Shown here one piece after another: positions 1 through 8,477 of a DNA stretch of 64,000 nt (its first letter is position 1; each line of letters begins with the position of its first letter). This stretch comes from an uncultured Eubacteriales bacterium (GTDB lineage: Bacteria; Bacillota; Clostridia; Oscillospirales; Acutalibacteraceae), in assembly GCA_934675165.1 (NCBI GenBank), contig CAKUPP010000004.1:1-64000 (forward strand). Reading direction: 5' to 3'. The notes below the pieces were generated by a model that ran no database searches, had not been told where the DNA came from, and saw nothing but the letters and a program-made list of their open reading frames with translations. Position numbers and translations under genes: made by a program.

Positions 1-249
1 CCTTCGCTTGAGGAAAAGGCTGCAAATTTACTGTATTTGATAACTAAAAATCACTCTTTTTCTGATGGTAATAAAAGGATTGCTGCAGCGTTATTCCTTT
101 ATTTTCTTGATAAAAATGGAATGTTATTTGAAAGTAGTAAAAAAACAATAGATGATTACGCTTTAGTAGCAATCACAATAATGGTAGCCGAATCTAAGCC
201 TTCAGAAAAAGACACAATTATAAAGCTAATAATGAATTTTATTAGCTAA
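1..249 (+). CDS. RhuM/Fic-type protein, C-terminal part (cut by window edge)
   Basis: The reading frame is open to the left edge, so only the C-terminal 82 residues are visible. They contain the Fic/Doc core motif HSFSDGNKRIAAA (family form HPFxDGN[GK]R), followed by the hydrophobic helix and Lys-rich tail typical of the RhuM 'virulence protein' family with a C-terminal Fic domain. Fic domains usually transfer AMP or phosphate groups to protein side chains; RhuM proteins are common in genomic islands and their exact role is unclear. The Lys in DGNKR, where AMP-transferring Fic enzymes have Gly, is the Doc-like form. It belongs to the cargo of integrated element 1. Assignment to Fic/Doc is firm; assignment to RhuM is from memory of its tail. 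Confidence 0.75.
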   Translation, partial: PSLEEKAANLLYLITKNHSFSDGNKRIAAALFLYFLDKNGMLFESSKKTIDDYALVAITIMVAESKPSEKDTIIKLIMNFIS

Positions 250-339
250 AAATAAGTTTAAAAATTAATAAAACTAAAAGGTGCTTTCTTCACAGGAAAT
301 GCTTTTTTGTATATAAAATTTTAAAAAGGAGTGATTTAT

Positions 340-618
340 ATGCCGAATATAAGACCAGTATCTGATTTAAGAAATAATTTCACAGAGATATCGAGTATAG
401 TCCATGAAACTAATAGTCCAATATTTTTAACAAAAAACGGATACGGCGATATGGTTGTCATGAGTGTAGAAGCTTATGAAAATATCAAATTTCAAAATGA
501 AGTATATTTTAAACTCAGAGAAGCTGAAATTGAAAGTAAAAATTCCGATAAAAGATATAGTCATGATGAGGTTTTTGGAGATTTAAGGAAAAATTTAAAG
601 CAAAAGGTGAGTAGCTAA
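340..618 (+). CDS. Phd/YefM-family antitoxin
   Basis: This 92-residue protein has the Phd/YefM antitoxin pattern: an N-terminal DNA-binding segment (PVSDLRNNF), a middle part reading PIFLTKNGYGDMVVMS, and a charged C-terminal tail that would wrap the toxin. The start at 340 is preceded by AGGAG at 326-330; an upstream in-frame GTG at 331 sits directly on that site and is unlikely. It is followed two bases later by a frameshifted RelE-like toxin, so the pair is a decayed type II toxin-antitoxin module. A better preserved relative of the antitoxin is at 9007-9282 in element 3. Confidence 0.8.
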   Translation: MPNIRPVSDLRNNFTEISSIVHETNSPIFLTKNGYGDMVVMSVEAYENIKFQNEVYFKLREAEIESKNSDKRYSHDEVFGDLRKNLKQKVSS

Positions 619-619
619 A

Positions 620-863
620 ATGCAATATGGTATTGTTTACACAAGACTTGCCAAAAGTGATATCGGTGAAATCGTAACCTACATATCTGAAACGCTTAAA
701 GCACCAAAAGCTGCACATAATATTGGTATCAGCTTTAGAAAAATCGATAAAAGCACTTGAAAAATTTCCGTATGCTCATCAGGTTTATATTACAAACAAA
801 ATGCTTAAAAATGAGTACAGGTTTAATTGTTGTTGGTGCAGCTACGGCGGGGCTTTCAGTTGA
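620..863 (+). pseudogene. RelE/ParE-family toxin, frameshifted
   Basis: The frame opening at 620 reads MQYGIVYTRLAKSDIGEIV, a RelE/ParE N-terminus, and stops early at about 758. From about 722 the family pattern continues in another frame (LVSALEKSIKALEKFPYAH, then KNEYRF). One extra base in the CATAATATTGG stretch explains the shift. The last part does not match a normal RelE ending either, so the gene is probably also altered at its 3' end. It is the former partner of the antitoxin just upstream. A sequencing error at 722 is the alternative, but would not repair the odd C-terminus. Confidence 0.7.
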
Positions 864-922
864 CTAGAGCTTTTCTAATTGGTAAGGTTATTTTATTACT
901 TTAAGCAAAGGAGAAAGGTGAA

Positions 923-1291
923 ATGTATACAATTTCAAAAGTTTTACTTTGGATATCAGTTGTCTTATCGTTATTGTGCGGTGTGTTTTTTAAAAGCACA
1001 TTTGTTTATTTAAATATTATCATATTCTTTCTTATACTGTTTGTTACTAACAGAAAAAAGTCTATTGTCTACCACAAGTTTTCGTTTGTAATCCCCACGG
1101 TATGGTTTATAGTTTGTGATTCATTAGCCTTAGGTTCAAAATTTATAGCAAATATTAATTTGTTTAATTGTTTAGATAAAGAGTACATCCTGCATTTCAT
1201 ATACGGTGGATTAGTTATTATTTTTTTGTTATTTGATTACTTTTTAAAAAAATATGATCAAAAGGGAACAAAATCATATGAAAAATCTTAA
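923..1291 (+). CDS. small membrane protein of unknown function
   Basis: I do not recognise this 122-residue protein. It has about four hydrophobic segments (roughly residues 5-22, 28-42, 52-72 and 95-110) separated by Lys-rich turns, and a basic tail. AAAGGAGAAAGG precedes the ATG. Its end overlaps the start of the M50-like gene by 14 bases, so the two are probably translationally coupled and made together. The context (overlapping membrane-protein genes in an integrated element) would suit a transport, immunity or peptide-maturation role, but nothing in the sequence shows which. Confidence 0.6.
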   Translation: MYTISKVLLWISVVLSLLCGVFFKSTFVYLNIIIFFLILFVTNRKKSIVYHKFSFVIPTVWFIVCDSLALGSKFIANINLFNCLDKEYILHFIYGGLVIIFLLFDYFLKKYDQKGTKSYEKS

Positions 1292-2402
1292 AATTTTATA
1301 TTACATATTTGCTTTTGTAACGCTTATATTTTCATCGTATGCTTTTTTTAAACTTTTATTAAGTCAAAATTTATCAGCATTAGAATATGTCCTATGCATT
1401 ATCACTTTGCTAGTATCTTTAATGTTGAGCGTATTGTTGCAAACTATTATCCATGAGTTAGGACATCTAATTTTTGGATTGATAACTAAATATAAATTTG
1501 TAGCTTTTCAATTATTTTCAATATCACTTGTAAACAAAGATAATAAAATTCGAATAGTAAAGTCTATGATACCAGGTACATTAGGCTATAATATAATGGA
1601 ACCATTACTAGGGGACTATAAAAAACAACCTTTCTTTCTTTACATATTAGGTGGTGTTATTTTAAATATAATTTTCTCTTTATTAATCTTATGTATTGTT
1701 CTACTAAATATTTTTAATTTATATGTAAACATCGCTTTACATTCATGTATTTTTGTTGGTTGGTTTTTTATGCTAAATAATGGAATCCCAAAGAAGGTTA
1801 ATAGTCTTGCAAATGACGGGTACAATGCTTTATTTCAAAGAAAATCTGATATTATACGTAAATCAACATATGTACAGTTAAAAATACAAAGTTTATCAAT
1901 TAAAGGCATACTACCTTCACAAATGCCAGAAGAATGGTTTGAATTGAGTGATTTAATCAAAGAAACCTTAAGCGAGCCCTTACTAATTAACAATTTAATT
2001 AATAAATGTGGCTTACTTATGGAAAAACATGATTTTAATTCTGCTTATGATATTTATAAATATATAAATGATAATATAGATAGCTCAAATTTATTTTATA
2101 TAAATGAATGTAAATGTGAACTCATGTTTCTTAATATAATAAAGGACTTAAATATAAATGATATTTATACTGATGATTTAAAAAAATATATTAATCTTTC
2201 AAGTATGTCTATGAGTAAAAAGAGATTAATGTACGCATATTACTTGATATATATAAAAGATGCTGATACAGCAAATAAAATTTACAATGACGTTTCAAGA
2301 CTTTGTAAAAATTATATCCCTGAATCCGAAGCTAAAATTGAAATGGAACTCATAAATTTTATTAAGAAAAATTATGAAAATAAAAGGATTGGAGTGTTAT
2401 GA
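1278..2402 (+). CDS. M50-like membrane metalloprotease homologue
   Basis: The 374-residue protein has an N-terminal helix, a second membrane segment carrying HELGH (the HExxH zinc motif, in TIIHELGHLIFG), and two or three more helices. An NDG after the fourth hydrophobic stretch may supply the third metal ligand, as the PxxDG motif does in M50 site-2 proteases. The C-terminal half (about residues 190-374) is soluble, helical and Lys/Asp-rich. M50 enzymes cut peptide bonds within the membrane; clostridial relatives of this size often sit beside peptide-export genes. The start at 1278 was chosen over 1254 because AAAGGGA lies at 1261-1267. It is flanked by overlapping genes on both sides, forming a three-gene unit. 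Confidence 0.6.
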   Translation: MKNLKILYYIFAFVTLIFSSYAFFKLLLSQNLSALEYVLCIITLLVSLMLSVLLQTIIHELGHLIFGLITKYKFVAFQLFSISLVNKDNKIRIVKSMIPGTLGYNIMEPLLGDYKKQPFFLYILGGVILNIIFSLLILCIVLLNIFNLYVNIALHSCIFVGWFFMLNNGIPKKVNSLANDGYNALFQRKSDIIRKSTYVQLKIQSLSIKGILPSQMPEEWFELSDLIKETLSEPLLINNLINKCGLLMEKHDFNSAYDIYKYINDNIDSSNLFYINECKCELMFLNIIKDLNINDIYTDDLKKYINLSSMSMSKKRLMYAYYLIYIKDADTANKIYNDVSRLCKNYIPESEAKIEMELINFIKKNYENKRIGVL

Positions 2403-2966
2403 ACATATTTAAGATTGTAAAATTTAAAACAATTGTAATATTGATAACTGCCTTTGTTTCATTTATAACAACGTGTTTTACTACAGATATCAGAAGAGTA
2501 ATAGACGGTAAAAAAAATTTTGAATTTAATGGATTAAATTTAAATTATTTAGATGACAATGATACAAAGAAATCTGTAGGAGAAATTCTATATTCTAATC
2601 AACAAAGAACATATATAAAATTAAAAAATAATTCTAAAGAAATTAAACTTCTTGTTATAGATCAAAATATCACTCACAAAGGAAAGCGAAACTGTTTCCA
2701 CAAAAAATAGAAAAAAACATGCCACAATTGAGGTTATAAATTATAAGGGAATACCTGCATTTATTAAAGTACATTTGTTCGAAAATATTCACTGCGAAAA
2801 AATGTTTAGTTACTGTTGTTTTACCGGCAGTTTGAGCTTAGTAAACAAGCGTGGTTCTGAAAAAATTTTTATGATGTCTAATTCAAAATTAAATTGTTTT
2901 CAAGTAGCAACATTAGTTTTAGCATATGAGCAATTAAATGAAAAACAAGAAAATATGCCAATTTAG
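2399..2966 (+). pseudogene. membrane-anchored protein, broken by one frameshift
   Basis: The frame starting at 2399, overlapping the previous stop by 4 bases, encodes a protein with an N-terminal hydrophobic segment (residues 12-28) and stops at 2710. A second frame, open from about 2673 to 2966, continues without stops (TIEVINYKGIPAFIKVHLFE and onward). A single-base change around 2670-2680 would join them into a protein of about 188 residues. Either the gene is recently broken or there is a sequencing error there. No family recognised. It is the third gene of the unit with the M50-like protein. Confidence 0.5.
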
Positions 2967-3020
2967 AAATACTAATCCGATGAAGTTTGTTAATATAGTG
3001 ATAATACATAATTTTGTATG

Positions 3021-3044
3021 AAATTTTAGTAAACACTAAAATTT
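3021..3044. repeat. perfect inverted repeat before recombinase 1
   Basis: AAATTTTAGT (3021-3030) and ACTAAAATTT (3035-3044) are a perfect 10-bp inverted repeat with a 4-base loop. No T-run follows, so it is not a clear terminator. It lies in the 225-bp gap between the broken membrane-protein gene and recombinase 1 and could be an operator. Confidence 0.4.
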
Positions 3045-3191
3045 ACTCTAGGCTTTACAAATTCCTTTGTTTTGGGTAAATAAGAATATTTTATATCTTA
3101 TTTAATCTCATATATATTTTGACATAATAGTGTAATTAGAGATGTCATATACATGTCAATATAAATATTTTTTACAAAGGAAATGAGATGT

Positions 3192-4625
3192 ATGAAAATA
3201 GGTGCTGCATACATAAGAGTGTCTACCGAAGACCAAATAGAACTTTCTCCTGATAGTCAATTGAAAGAAATTAAAAAATATGCAAAAAATAATAATATTA
3301 TTTTATCTAATGAATTTATATTTGTTGATGAGGGAATAAGCGGAAAATCTGCAAAAAAACGTCCTGAATTTATGAAAATGATAAGTATTGCAAAAACAAA
3401 GCCAAAACCTTTTGATTTAATATTAGTATGGAAATTTTCAAGGTTTGCTCGCAATAGACAAGACAGTATAGTCTATAAATCTATGCTAAGAAAAGACTTT
3501 AATATAGATGTTACATCTGTAACAGAACAGCTCTCAAATGATTCTACATCAATCTTAATTGAGGCTCTTTTAGAAGCAATGGATGAATATTATTCCATAA
3601 ATTTAGCTCAAGAAGTAAAAAGGGGTATGAATGAAAAATTTTCAAGAGGAGGAGTTGTTACAGCTCCTCCATTTGGATATAAAATGGGAGAAAAGTGTTT
3701 TGAAGTCGACGAAAAAAATGCTCAAATTGTAAAAATGATCTTTAATGATTTTATAACTGGAATGGGAATAAGACAAATTGCAATCAAATTGAATAATATG
3801 GGTGTACGCTCAAAGCGTGGTAACAAATTTGAAAATAGAACTGTTGAATATATTCTTTCAAACCCTGTTTACATTGGAAAATTAAGGCGTAATCTTAGTG
3901 GCGTTGATAAGCACGATCGTTATTACAGAGGGAAAGATGTTGTATTAGTTAATGGTACACATCTTGCCATTATTGATCCTCAAATGTTTGAAACAGTTCA
4001 ACAGATGTTTGTAACTATAAAAAGGAATCATTCTATAAATAATGTTAGAACTACCTATACCAATTTTATGCTTAGAGGTCTTGTACGTTGTGGTAACTGT
4101 AACTCTACTTTAACACAAGCCAGTAACGGAAAATCATTGCAATGCAATAAATATGCGAAAGGGCAATGCAACAAAAGTCACAGTATATCTTTAGCTAAAA
4201 TAAACGATGCTGTTTTAAAAACACTTCAAACGGATATGGATAAGGGAGAATTAAATATTGCTATTAAAGAATTCAAAGACAATAACGTTAAAGATATTTT
4301 GGAAACACTACTAAAAAAAGAATATACAAAGTTGAAAAGAATTAGATTAGCGTATGAAAACGGGGTAGATTCTATAGAGGAATACAAAATAAATAAGATC
4401 AACATATCAAAAAGAATTAAAGAATTGGAAAAACAAATTTCAAAGCCTAAAGTCAACAAAGTTTCTATGCAAAATAAATTTAAAAAAAATCTTAAAGATA
4501 CAGTTATTAAACTTAATTCAACTAATTTAAGCGAAAATGAAAAAAATGAAATCTTGAAGTCATTTATCTCTAAAATAGTATTTAACAGAAGTAACAATAC
4601 AATTCAAATATATTATTATACATAA
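3192..4625 (+). CDS. large serine recombinase of element 1
   Basis: A 477-residue large serine recombinase. The N-terminal resolvase domain (about 1-150) has the catalytic Ser in AAYIRVSTEDQ and the Arg pair in WKFSRFARNR. A recombinase domain with FGYKM and an NPVYIGKLRR segment follows, then a zinc ribbon (CGNC, later QCNK and QCNKS, about residues 298-325) and a C-terminal coiled coil (about 370-440). Such enzymes integrate and excise DNA between short att sites. The start at 3192 is preferred over 3183 because AAAGGA (3176-3181) is correctly spaced only for 3192. The gene ends about 26 bp from the cotJC junction, so it very likely moves element 1. Confidence 0.93.
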   Translation: MKIGAAYIRVSTEDQIELSPDSQLKEIKKYAKNNNIILSNEFIFVDEGISGKSAKKRPEFMKMISIAKTKPKPFDLILVWKFSRFARNRQDSIVYKSMLRKDFNIDVTSVTEQLSNDSTSILIEALLEAMDEYYSINLAQEVKRGMNEKFSRGGVVTAPPFGYKMGEKCFEVDEKNAQIVKMIFNDFITGMGIRQIAIKLNNMGVRSKRGNKFENRTVEYILSNPVYIGKLRRNLSGVDKHDRYYRGKDVVLVNGTHLAIIDPQMFETVQQMFVTIKRNHSINNVRTTYTNFMLRGLVRCGNCNSTLTQASNGKSLQCNKYAKGQCNKSHSISLAKINDAVLKTLQTDMDKGELNIAIKEFKDNNVKDILETLLKKEYTKLKRIRLAYENGVDSIEEYKINKINISKRIKELEKQISKPKVNKVSMQNKFKKNLKDTVIKLNSTNLSENEKNEILKSFISKIVFNRSNNTIQIYYYT

Positions 4626-4670
4626 TTACTTTAACTATATCTTTTAGGAATTTGGAGGACCTGATGGAGA
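4626..4670. other. right att junction of element 1
   Basis: The cotJC codons begin at 4651 and the recombinase stop is at 4623-4625, so the recombination site lies in this interval. The expected cotJC codon before Phe is usually Gln (CAA); here it is GAA at 4648-4650, so the crossover is probably at or just after 4648. Without the left end the core bases cannot be determined. Confidence 0.6.
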
Positions 4671-4751
4671 ATTGGGGGCATCTCTTAGATATTTAAGCCA
4701 AAGATTTTCTATGCCTTATCCCGAATTAAAAGCGATACTTACAGATATCGG
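4651..4751 (+). pseudogene. cotJC: cotJC piece 2 (manganese catalase, first visible part)
   Basis: The frame from TTT at 4651 reads FGGPDGELGASLRYLSQ, then LKAILTDIG ending at the core GG (4750-4751). This is the CotJC/manganese-catalase segment near residues 28-62, including the first Mn-ligand Glu of GPDGE. Past 4751 the protein match stops abruptly. CotJC is a spore-coat manganese catalase (mother-cell product in Bacillus) that breaks down hydrogen peroxide. The preceding N-terminal codons are absent here, and the next residues (TEELGH...) are found at 8455. The piece shows no internal stop or frameshift. It is labelled pseudogene only because it cannot be translated as a whole protein in this arrangement; it may be restored by element excision. 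Confidence 0.9.
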
Positions 4752-4774
4752 TATAGAAGCTTCTGAAATGTTCC
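4728..4774. other. left att site of element 2
   Basis: cotJC sequence ends at the GG of 4750-4751 and the element arm follows at 4752-4774. That arm matches the reverse complement of the right-end arm (8430-8452) at 19 of 23 positions, ending in the shared GAAATGTTCC. The recombinase stop codon is only 26 bp from the core. Confidence 0.85.
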
Positions 4775-4776
4775 GT

Positions 4777-6378
4777 TCAGGAGCTTTCGCTTTTTTTGGA
4801 TGCTTTTGCAGCTGTGTAGCTCAACTTCATAGGAAGTAAATTCAGATATACATCAACGTTATCTTTATCTATAACCACAATTTTGCTTAGAATATGCTTA
4901 TAGAACTCATCTTCGTACTCGACACCGCTGACAATCTCTTTGATTGCATTTTGAATCTCCTTTAGGAGCTGCTGTTGCTTATCAGTACTGTTAATTATAG
5001 ATTGAAGCTTTTTGATTTCTGCATCATAACTTGCGTGGATAATCATAAATTTGTTTTTGTTAATAAGATTGGATACGTATAAGTCAATCAAATTATCCCG
5101 TTTACTCTCAATTTTTTTAATCTGTTCTTGCAGCTTTAGGGCATCTATACTTATCGTATCCATAGAAATGATAGACTGAATAACGACAATTAGGTTATTT
5201 ATGATTTTATCTCTGTTGTATTTAAAGCTTTTTGTTACGAGATACATAATGTGGATTATATCTTCATTGCGAATTGACAAGCTCGTGCAACCGACTTTGT
5301 TTCCAGCTTTGTCGATATGTGGGCTTCCGTGTTTTGTTGCTTCATTGCAGCGCCACGCCTTATAACGGCTTCCATCTTTTCTGGCTTTATACCTTGCCAC
5401 ATAGCTTGAGCCGCAGCGGCCACATTTGATTTTGCCAGAGAACGGATAACGATTAGAGTGCTTTGCTTTTCCCTCCTGCGAAAGTGACTTTGCATCTAAA
5501 ATACGGTTTGCTTCATCGAATAATTCACGGGAAATAATCGGCTCGTGATGGTCTTTAATGGTAACAAATTCTTCTTGACCACGATTGTATTTTTTTTCGT
5601 GAGATAAGAAATCTGGGGTATAGGTCTTTTTTTGCACCAAGTCGCCGCAGTATTTCTCATTGCGTATCACTCGCAGAATAACCGTATTGCTCCACTCTTT
5701 GACCCGCATAGGATTGATGCCTTCTTCACAAAGCTCACGGGCAATAACGTGTGTTCCTTTGCCTTCACTTACAAATTTATGAAAAATAAGGCGTACAACT
5801 TTTGCTCCTTCTTTGTTGATAGCCATTTTACCGTGTTTAACATCGTAGCCCAACATACTTCTTCCGAACACAACGCCTCGCTCCATTTGACGTTTTTGCC
5901 CCCACTTTACACGCTCGGAAATCTTACGGCTTTCTTCCTGTGCAATAGAGGACATAATCGCCAAACGAAGTTCTGCATCGCTATCTAATGTGTTGATGTT
6001 GTCATTCATAAATATAACACCAATGCCGTGATTTTTTAATTCACGAGTGTAGTATATGCTATCGAGTGTATTTCTTGCAAAACGGGAAATTTCCTTAGTG
6101 ATAATCAAATCAAAATCACCATTTTGGGCACACGCTATCATACGATTAAATTCTTTTCGCTTCTTTGTATTTGTACCAGAAATACCCTCATCGGCAAAAA
6201 TCTCATAAAGCTCCCAATCGGGATTGCGCTCAATATACTGTCTGAAATATCGCTGCTGGCTTTCAAATGAACTCGCTTGATCTTCATTGTCCGTTGAAAC
6301 GCGGCAATACGCAGCTACCTTCCTTTTTGTTTCAACCATGTTCAGATCTTGTTTTAGGCGTTCATATCTATTTATCAT
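4777..6378 (-). CDS. large serine recombinase of element 2
   Basis: A 533-residue large serine recombinase. The catalytic Ser lies in AAYCRVSTDNEDQ (about residue 28), with the Arg motif EISRFARNT and the SIAQEESRKISERV helix. The recombinase domain contains LGYDV and NEKYCGDLVQKKT; the zinc ribbon is CGRCGSSYV with its second Cys pair further on. A long C-terminal coiled coil follows (about 405-480). The gene reads toward the left att site and stops 26 bp from it. AAAGGAGC lies just before the ATG. It should excise element 2; directionality control could involve the small gene immediately upstream. Confidence 0.95.
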   Translation of the reverse strand: MINRYERLKQDLNMVETKRKVAAYCRVSTDNEDQASSFESQQRYFRQYIERNPDWELYEIFADEGISGTNTKKRKEFNRMIACAQNGDFDLIITKEISRFARNTLDSIYYTRELKNHGIGVIFMNDNINTLDSDAELRLAIMSSIAQEESRKISERVKWGQKRQMERGVVFGRSMLGYDVKHGKMAINKEGAKVVRLIFHKFVSEGKGTHVIARELCEEGINPMRVKEWSNTVILRVIRNEKYCGDLVQKKTYTPDFLSHEKKYNRGQEEFVTIKDHHEPIISRELFDEANRILDAKSLSQEGKAKHSNRYPFSGKIKCGRCGSSYVARYKARKDGSRYKAWRCNEATKHGSPHIDKAGNKVGCTSLSIRNEDIIHIMYLVTKSFKYNRDKIINNLIVVIQSIISMDTISIDALKLQEQIKKIESKRDNLIDLYVSNLINKNKFMIIHASYDAEIKKLQSIINSTDKQQQLLKEIQNAIKEIVSGVEYEDEFYKHILSKIVVIDKDNVDVYLNLLPMKLSYTAAKASKKSESS

Positions 6379-6493
6379 AGCGAAGCTCCTTTCCCAGTAA
6401 ACTTTGTCACTGTATTCAATTATAGAAAAAAGTGAGTGCAGTGTTGAATATGTAAATTTGTTTTTTCACTCGGCTATATAAAAACGCCAAGCG

Positions 6494-6697
6494 TTATGTT
6501 CGGCGTCTGCTTTTTTGTTCTTTGCTATATTGCTTTTCAAGCTCGATCAAACAGCGTTCCCGCTGAAAATGTGTCAGCAGCTTTCTTTTCTCCAAAGAAA
6601 GGAGTATCGACTTTTGGATATTCATAAGGAACGTAGCGTGTTCCTGCTCGTTTAATTCTGGAACAGGGTCGCCAATATAAACAAATTCTCTATTCAA
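6494..6697 (-). CDS. small protein upstream of recombinase 2
   Basis: A protein of about 67 residues with a C-terminal helix reading TPF-like LLTHFQRERCLIELEK and a basic tail. AAAGGAGG lies at about 6710-6717; it touches an in-frame GTG at 6709, so a TTG at 6697 is the better spaced start. I do not recognise the family, although small helical proteins of this kind (some SHOCT-like) are common beside serine recombinases in clostridial elements. Elements 3 and 4 also place one small ORF directly upstream of the integrase. A role as recombination directionality factor or regulator is inference only. Confidence 0.55.
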   Translation of the reverse strand: MNREFVYIGDPVPELNEQEHATFLMNIQKSILLSLEKRKLLTHFQRERCLIELEKQYSKEQKSRRRT

Positions 6698-6787
6698 CAG
6701 AGCAGGCACCTCCTTTGTTTCTAAATATATATGATCTATCGCTTGTACTGTATAACAAAAAAACGAATCCTTATTTTGCTTTTAAGG

Positions 6788-6822
6788 CAAAAAATAACGC
6801 CCACATTTTCTGTGAGCGTTAT
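6788..6822 (-). terminator. rho-independent terminator after the AAA gene
   Basis: On the minus strand ATAACGCTCAC and GTGGGCGTTAT form an 11-bp stem (one mismatch) with a 7-base loop, followed by TTTTTT. It lies between the AAA ATPase gene and the small ORF, so those are separate transcripts. Confidence 0.85.
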
Positions 6823-6838
6823 CGCCAAAATATTGATT

Positions 6839-8134
6839 TTAGATACAAAATGCGGCATAGAGAGGAACAGTTTTTTTGTTATCCTCAAAACCAAAGTTTT
6901 TGGCAGAAAGTTTGATAGCATAAGCAGGCTTGTAGGTATCCATATAGACTTTTAAGCTCTTGGCTCTGGTGTTGTCGGCAGACTTGACCTCAAGGGGAAT
7001 AAGCTGACCGTTACGTTGAATGATAAAATCAATTTCAGCTCCACGCTCGGATTCCCAATAATAGGTGTGGTAACCGTTAATGGTAAGCTGCACATTGACA
7101 TAATTCTCAGCCATACCGCCCTTAAAGTCATTAATTTCTTCGACCATATATAAAATATCATTAGCGGATAAATCTTTCTTGGCGCAAAGCAGTCCTAAGT
7201 CGGACACATAGATCTTGAAGGCATCAATATCACGATAGTTTTCAAGCGGCTTTTTGATTTGCTCTACCTTATAAATTTGTGACACAATACCAGACAGGCA
7301 AAGCCATTCAATTGCATTTTCAAATTCGGAAGCCCGTCCACCTTTCTTAATCAGCTTATATTGAAAACGGGTATTTCTCTTTGAGAGTTGAACGGTAATG
7401 TTATCGTAGACAAGTCTGGTTTTTTTGATTTCATTCAAGTTGTTATACTTGCTCATATCGTTGAGATAGCTTGCAAGTATTGTATCCTGTGTATGACGGA
7501 CAAGTATATAATCCTTTGTTTCGGTGAATTGCATCACGCACTCTGGCATACCACCGACAACAAGATATTGACGGTAGAGCTGCATCGCAGCGTCATGCAA
7601 AGCAGATGGTAATGGTGTATTTGTATGAAAGCATTTTTTTATCTGCTTCACTAAATCATCCTCACCAAGTGCTAGCATAAATTCTTCTATATCCATGGGA
7701 TAAAACGTTTTCATATCGACCTTTCCGACAGGAAAAGAAAATTTTGCTCTGTTGACTGCAACGCCGAGCAAGCTACCTGCGACTATAATGTGATAATCTG
7801 GAGCACTCTCACAAAAATATTTGAGCGAAGTCAATGCCCTTTCACAAAGCTGTACCTCATCAAATACTATCAACGTTTTTTCTTTAACAATGGTTTGACC
7901 TGCGATATGAGATAAAATCGGTATCAGATAATCAGGGCTAATATTTTCCTCAAAGGTTTTGTTTAGCTTTGGATTGGTTTCAAAATTGAAGTATGCCACA
8001 TTTTCATAGTGGATACGCCCAAACTCCAGAATGGAATAAGTTTTTCCGACTTGCCTTGCACCTTGTAAAATAAGGGGTTTGCGGTGTTTGCTTTCTTTCC
8101 ACGATTCCAAGAAATTCATAATCTTTCTATACAT
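6839..8134 (-). CDS. AAA_14/DUF4143-type ATPase
   Basis: A full-length 431-residue protein. The Walker A motif GARQVGKT is at about residues 25-32, Walker B is LIVFDEVQ at about 89-96, and a sensor stretch YHIIVAGSLLG follows. The C-terminal DUF4143 region ends in GAEIDFII...LIPLEVKSA, a PD-(D/E)xK-like nuclease fold signature. Members are widespread, usually orphan genes in commensal Clostridia and Bacteroides; their substrate is not known. It has its own promoter and terminator. Base composition is richer in G and C than the host genes, as for recombinase 2. It is cargo of element 2. Confidence 0.9.
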   Translation of the reverse strand: MYRKIMNFLESWKESKHRKPLILQGARQVGKTYSILEFGRIHYENVAYFNFETNPKLNKTFEENISPDYLIPILSHIAGQTIVKEKTLIVFDEVQLCERALTSLKYFCESAPDYHIIVAGSLLGVAVNRAKFSFPVGKVDMKTFYPMDIEEFMLALGEDDLVKQIKKCFHTNTPLPSALHDAAMQLYRQYLVVGGMPECVMQFTETKDYILVRHTQDTILASYLNDMSKYNNLNEIKKTRLVYDNITVQLSKRNTRFQYKLIKKGGRASEFENAIEWLCLSGIVSQIYKVEQIKKPLENYRDIDAFKIYVSDLGLLCAKKDLSANDILYMVEEINDFKGGMAENYVNVQLTINGYHTYYWESERGAEIDFIIQRNGQLIPLEVKSADNTRAKSLKVYMDTYKPAYAIKLSAKNFGFEDNKKTVPLYAAFCI

Positions 8135-8163
8135 AATCAGTCCTCCTTAAAGGTATTGAGCAT

Positions 8164-8192
8164 AGTATAGCAAATATTTGTGTAAAAAACAA
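8164..8192 (-). promoter_or_regulatory. promoter of the AAA ATPase gene
   Basis: On the minus strand TTGTTT (8187-8192) and TATACT (8164-8169) are separated by 17 bp, a vegetative (sigma-A-like) arrangement, with AAGGAGG just before the start codon. The remaining 8193-8452 stretch to the right att site shows no convincing gene. Confidence 0.6.
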
Positions 8193-8429
8193 CGAGATTT
8201 GCTTAAATTTTTTCACTAATAAACGTGATTATTTTAGATAACTTCGCATAATATAGCATGAATACTATGGCCCTTACATTGTATACCTCTCTAAGTTTGG
8301 TCACTATCAGCTTATTAAACTCGATACAACTGTGTATATTCAGAAAAAGTCCACTTTATTATTTTCTCTATTGTTTTAGGCCTTTAGGCTATGTGTCCAA
8401 ACGCAAAAATTTGAATTATTTAGCGTTGT

Positions 8430-8477
8430 GGAACATTTCCGATGCTTTTCTAGGGACTGAAGAATTAGGTCATTTAG
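8430..8477. other. right att site of element 2
   Basis: The element arm at 8430-8452 is followed by core GG (8453-8454) and resumption of cotJC at 8455. Arm and core are symmetrical with the left site, with the centre falling exactly on the GG. Confidence 0.85.

Larger units (their letters stand above)
1..4650. mobile_element. integrated element 1 in cotJC (left end outside window)
   Basis: All sequence from the left edge to about 4650 is foreign to cotJC, whose codons resume at 4651. It carries a RhuM/Fic protein, a decayed toxin-antitoxin pair, a membrane-protein unit and, next to the right junction, a large serine recombinase whose stop is about 26 bp from the junction. Elements 2-4 have the same layout, with the integrase 3' end facing the near att site. 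The left end and the first codons of cotJC must lie before position 1, so the exact right boundary cannot be fixed by comparing ends. Confidence 0.75.
4752..8454. mobile_element. integrated element 2 (3703 bp) in cotJC
   Basis: The element is bounded by GG at 4750-4751 and GG at 8453-8454, which join cotJC ATCGG to GACTGAAGAA in frame (codon GGG). Just inside the left end (4752-4774) and the right end (8430-8452) are inverted sequences matching at 19 of 23 positions and exactly symmetrical around the GG. It carries a serine recombinase, a small upstream ORF and an AAA/DUF4143 ATPase, all on the minus strand. By eye its 4780-8130 segment is clearly richer in G and C than its surroundings, which suggests recent acquisition from another genome. 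Confidence 0.88.

Noticed and set aside
5256..5495. 79-codon frame inside recombinase 2
   Set aside because: Shifted frame within the zinc-ribbon coding region; no start signal.
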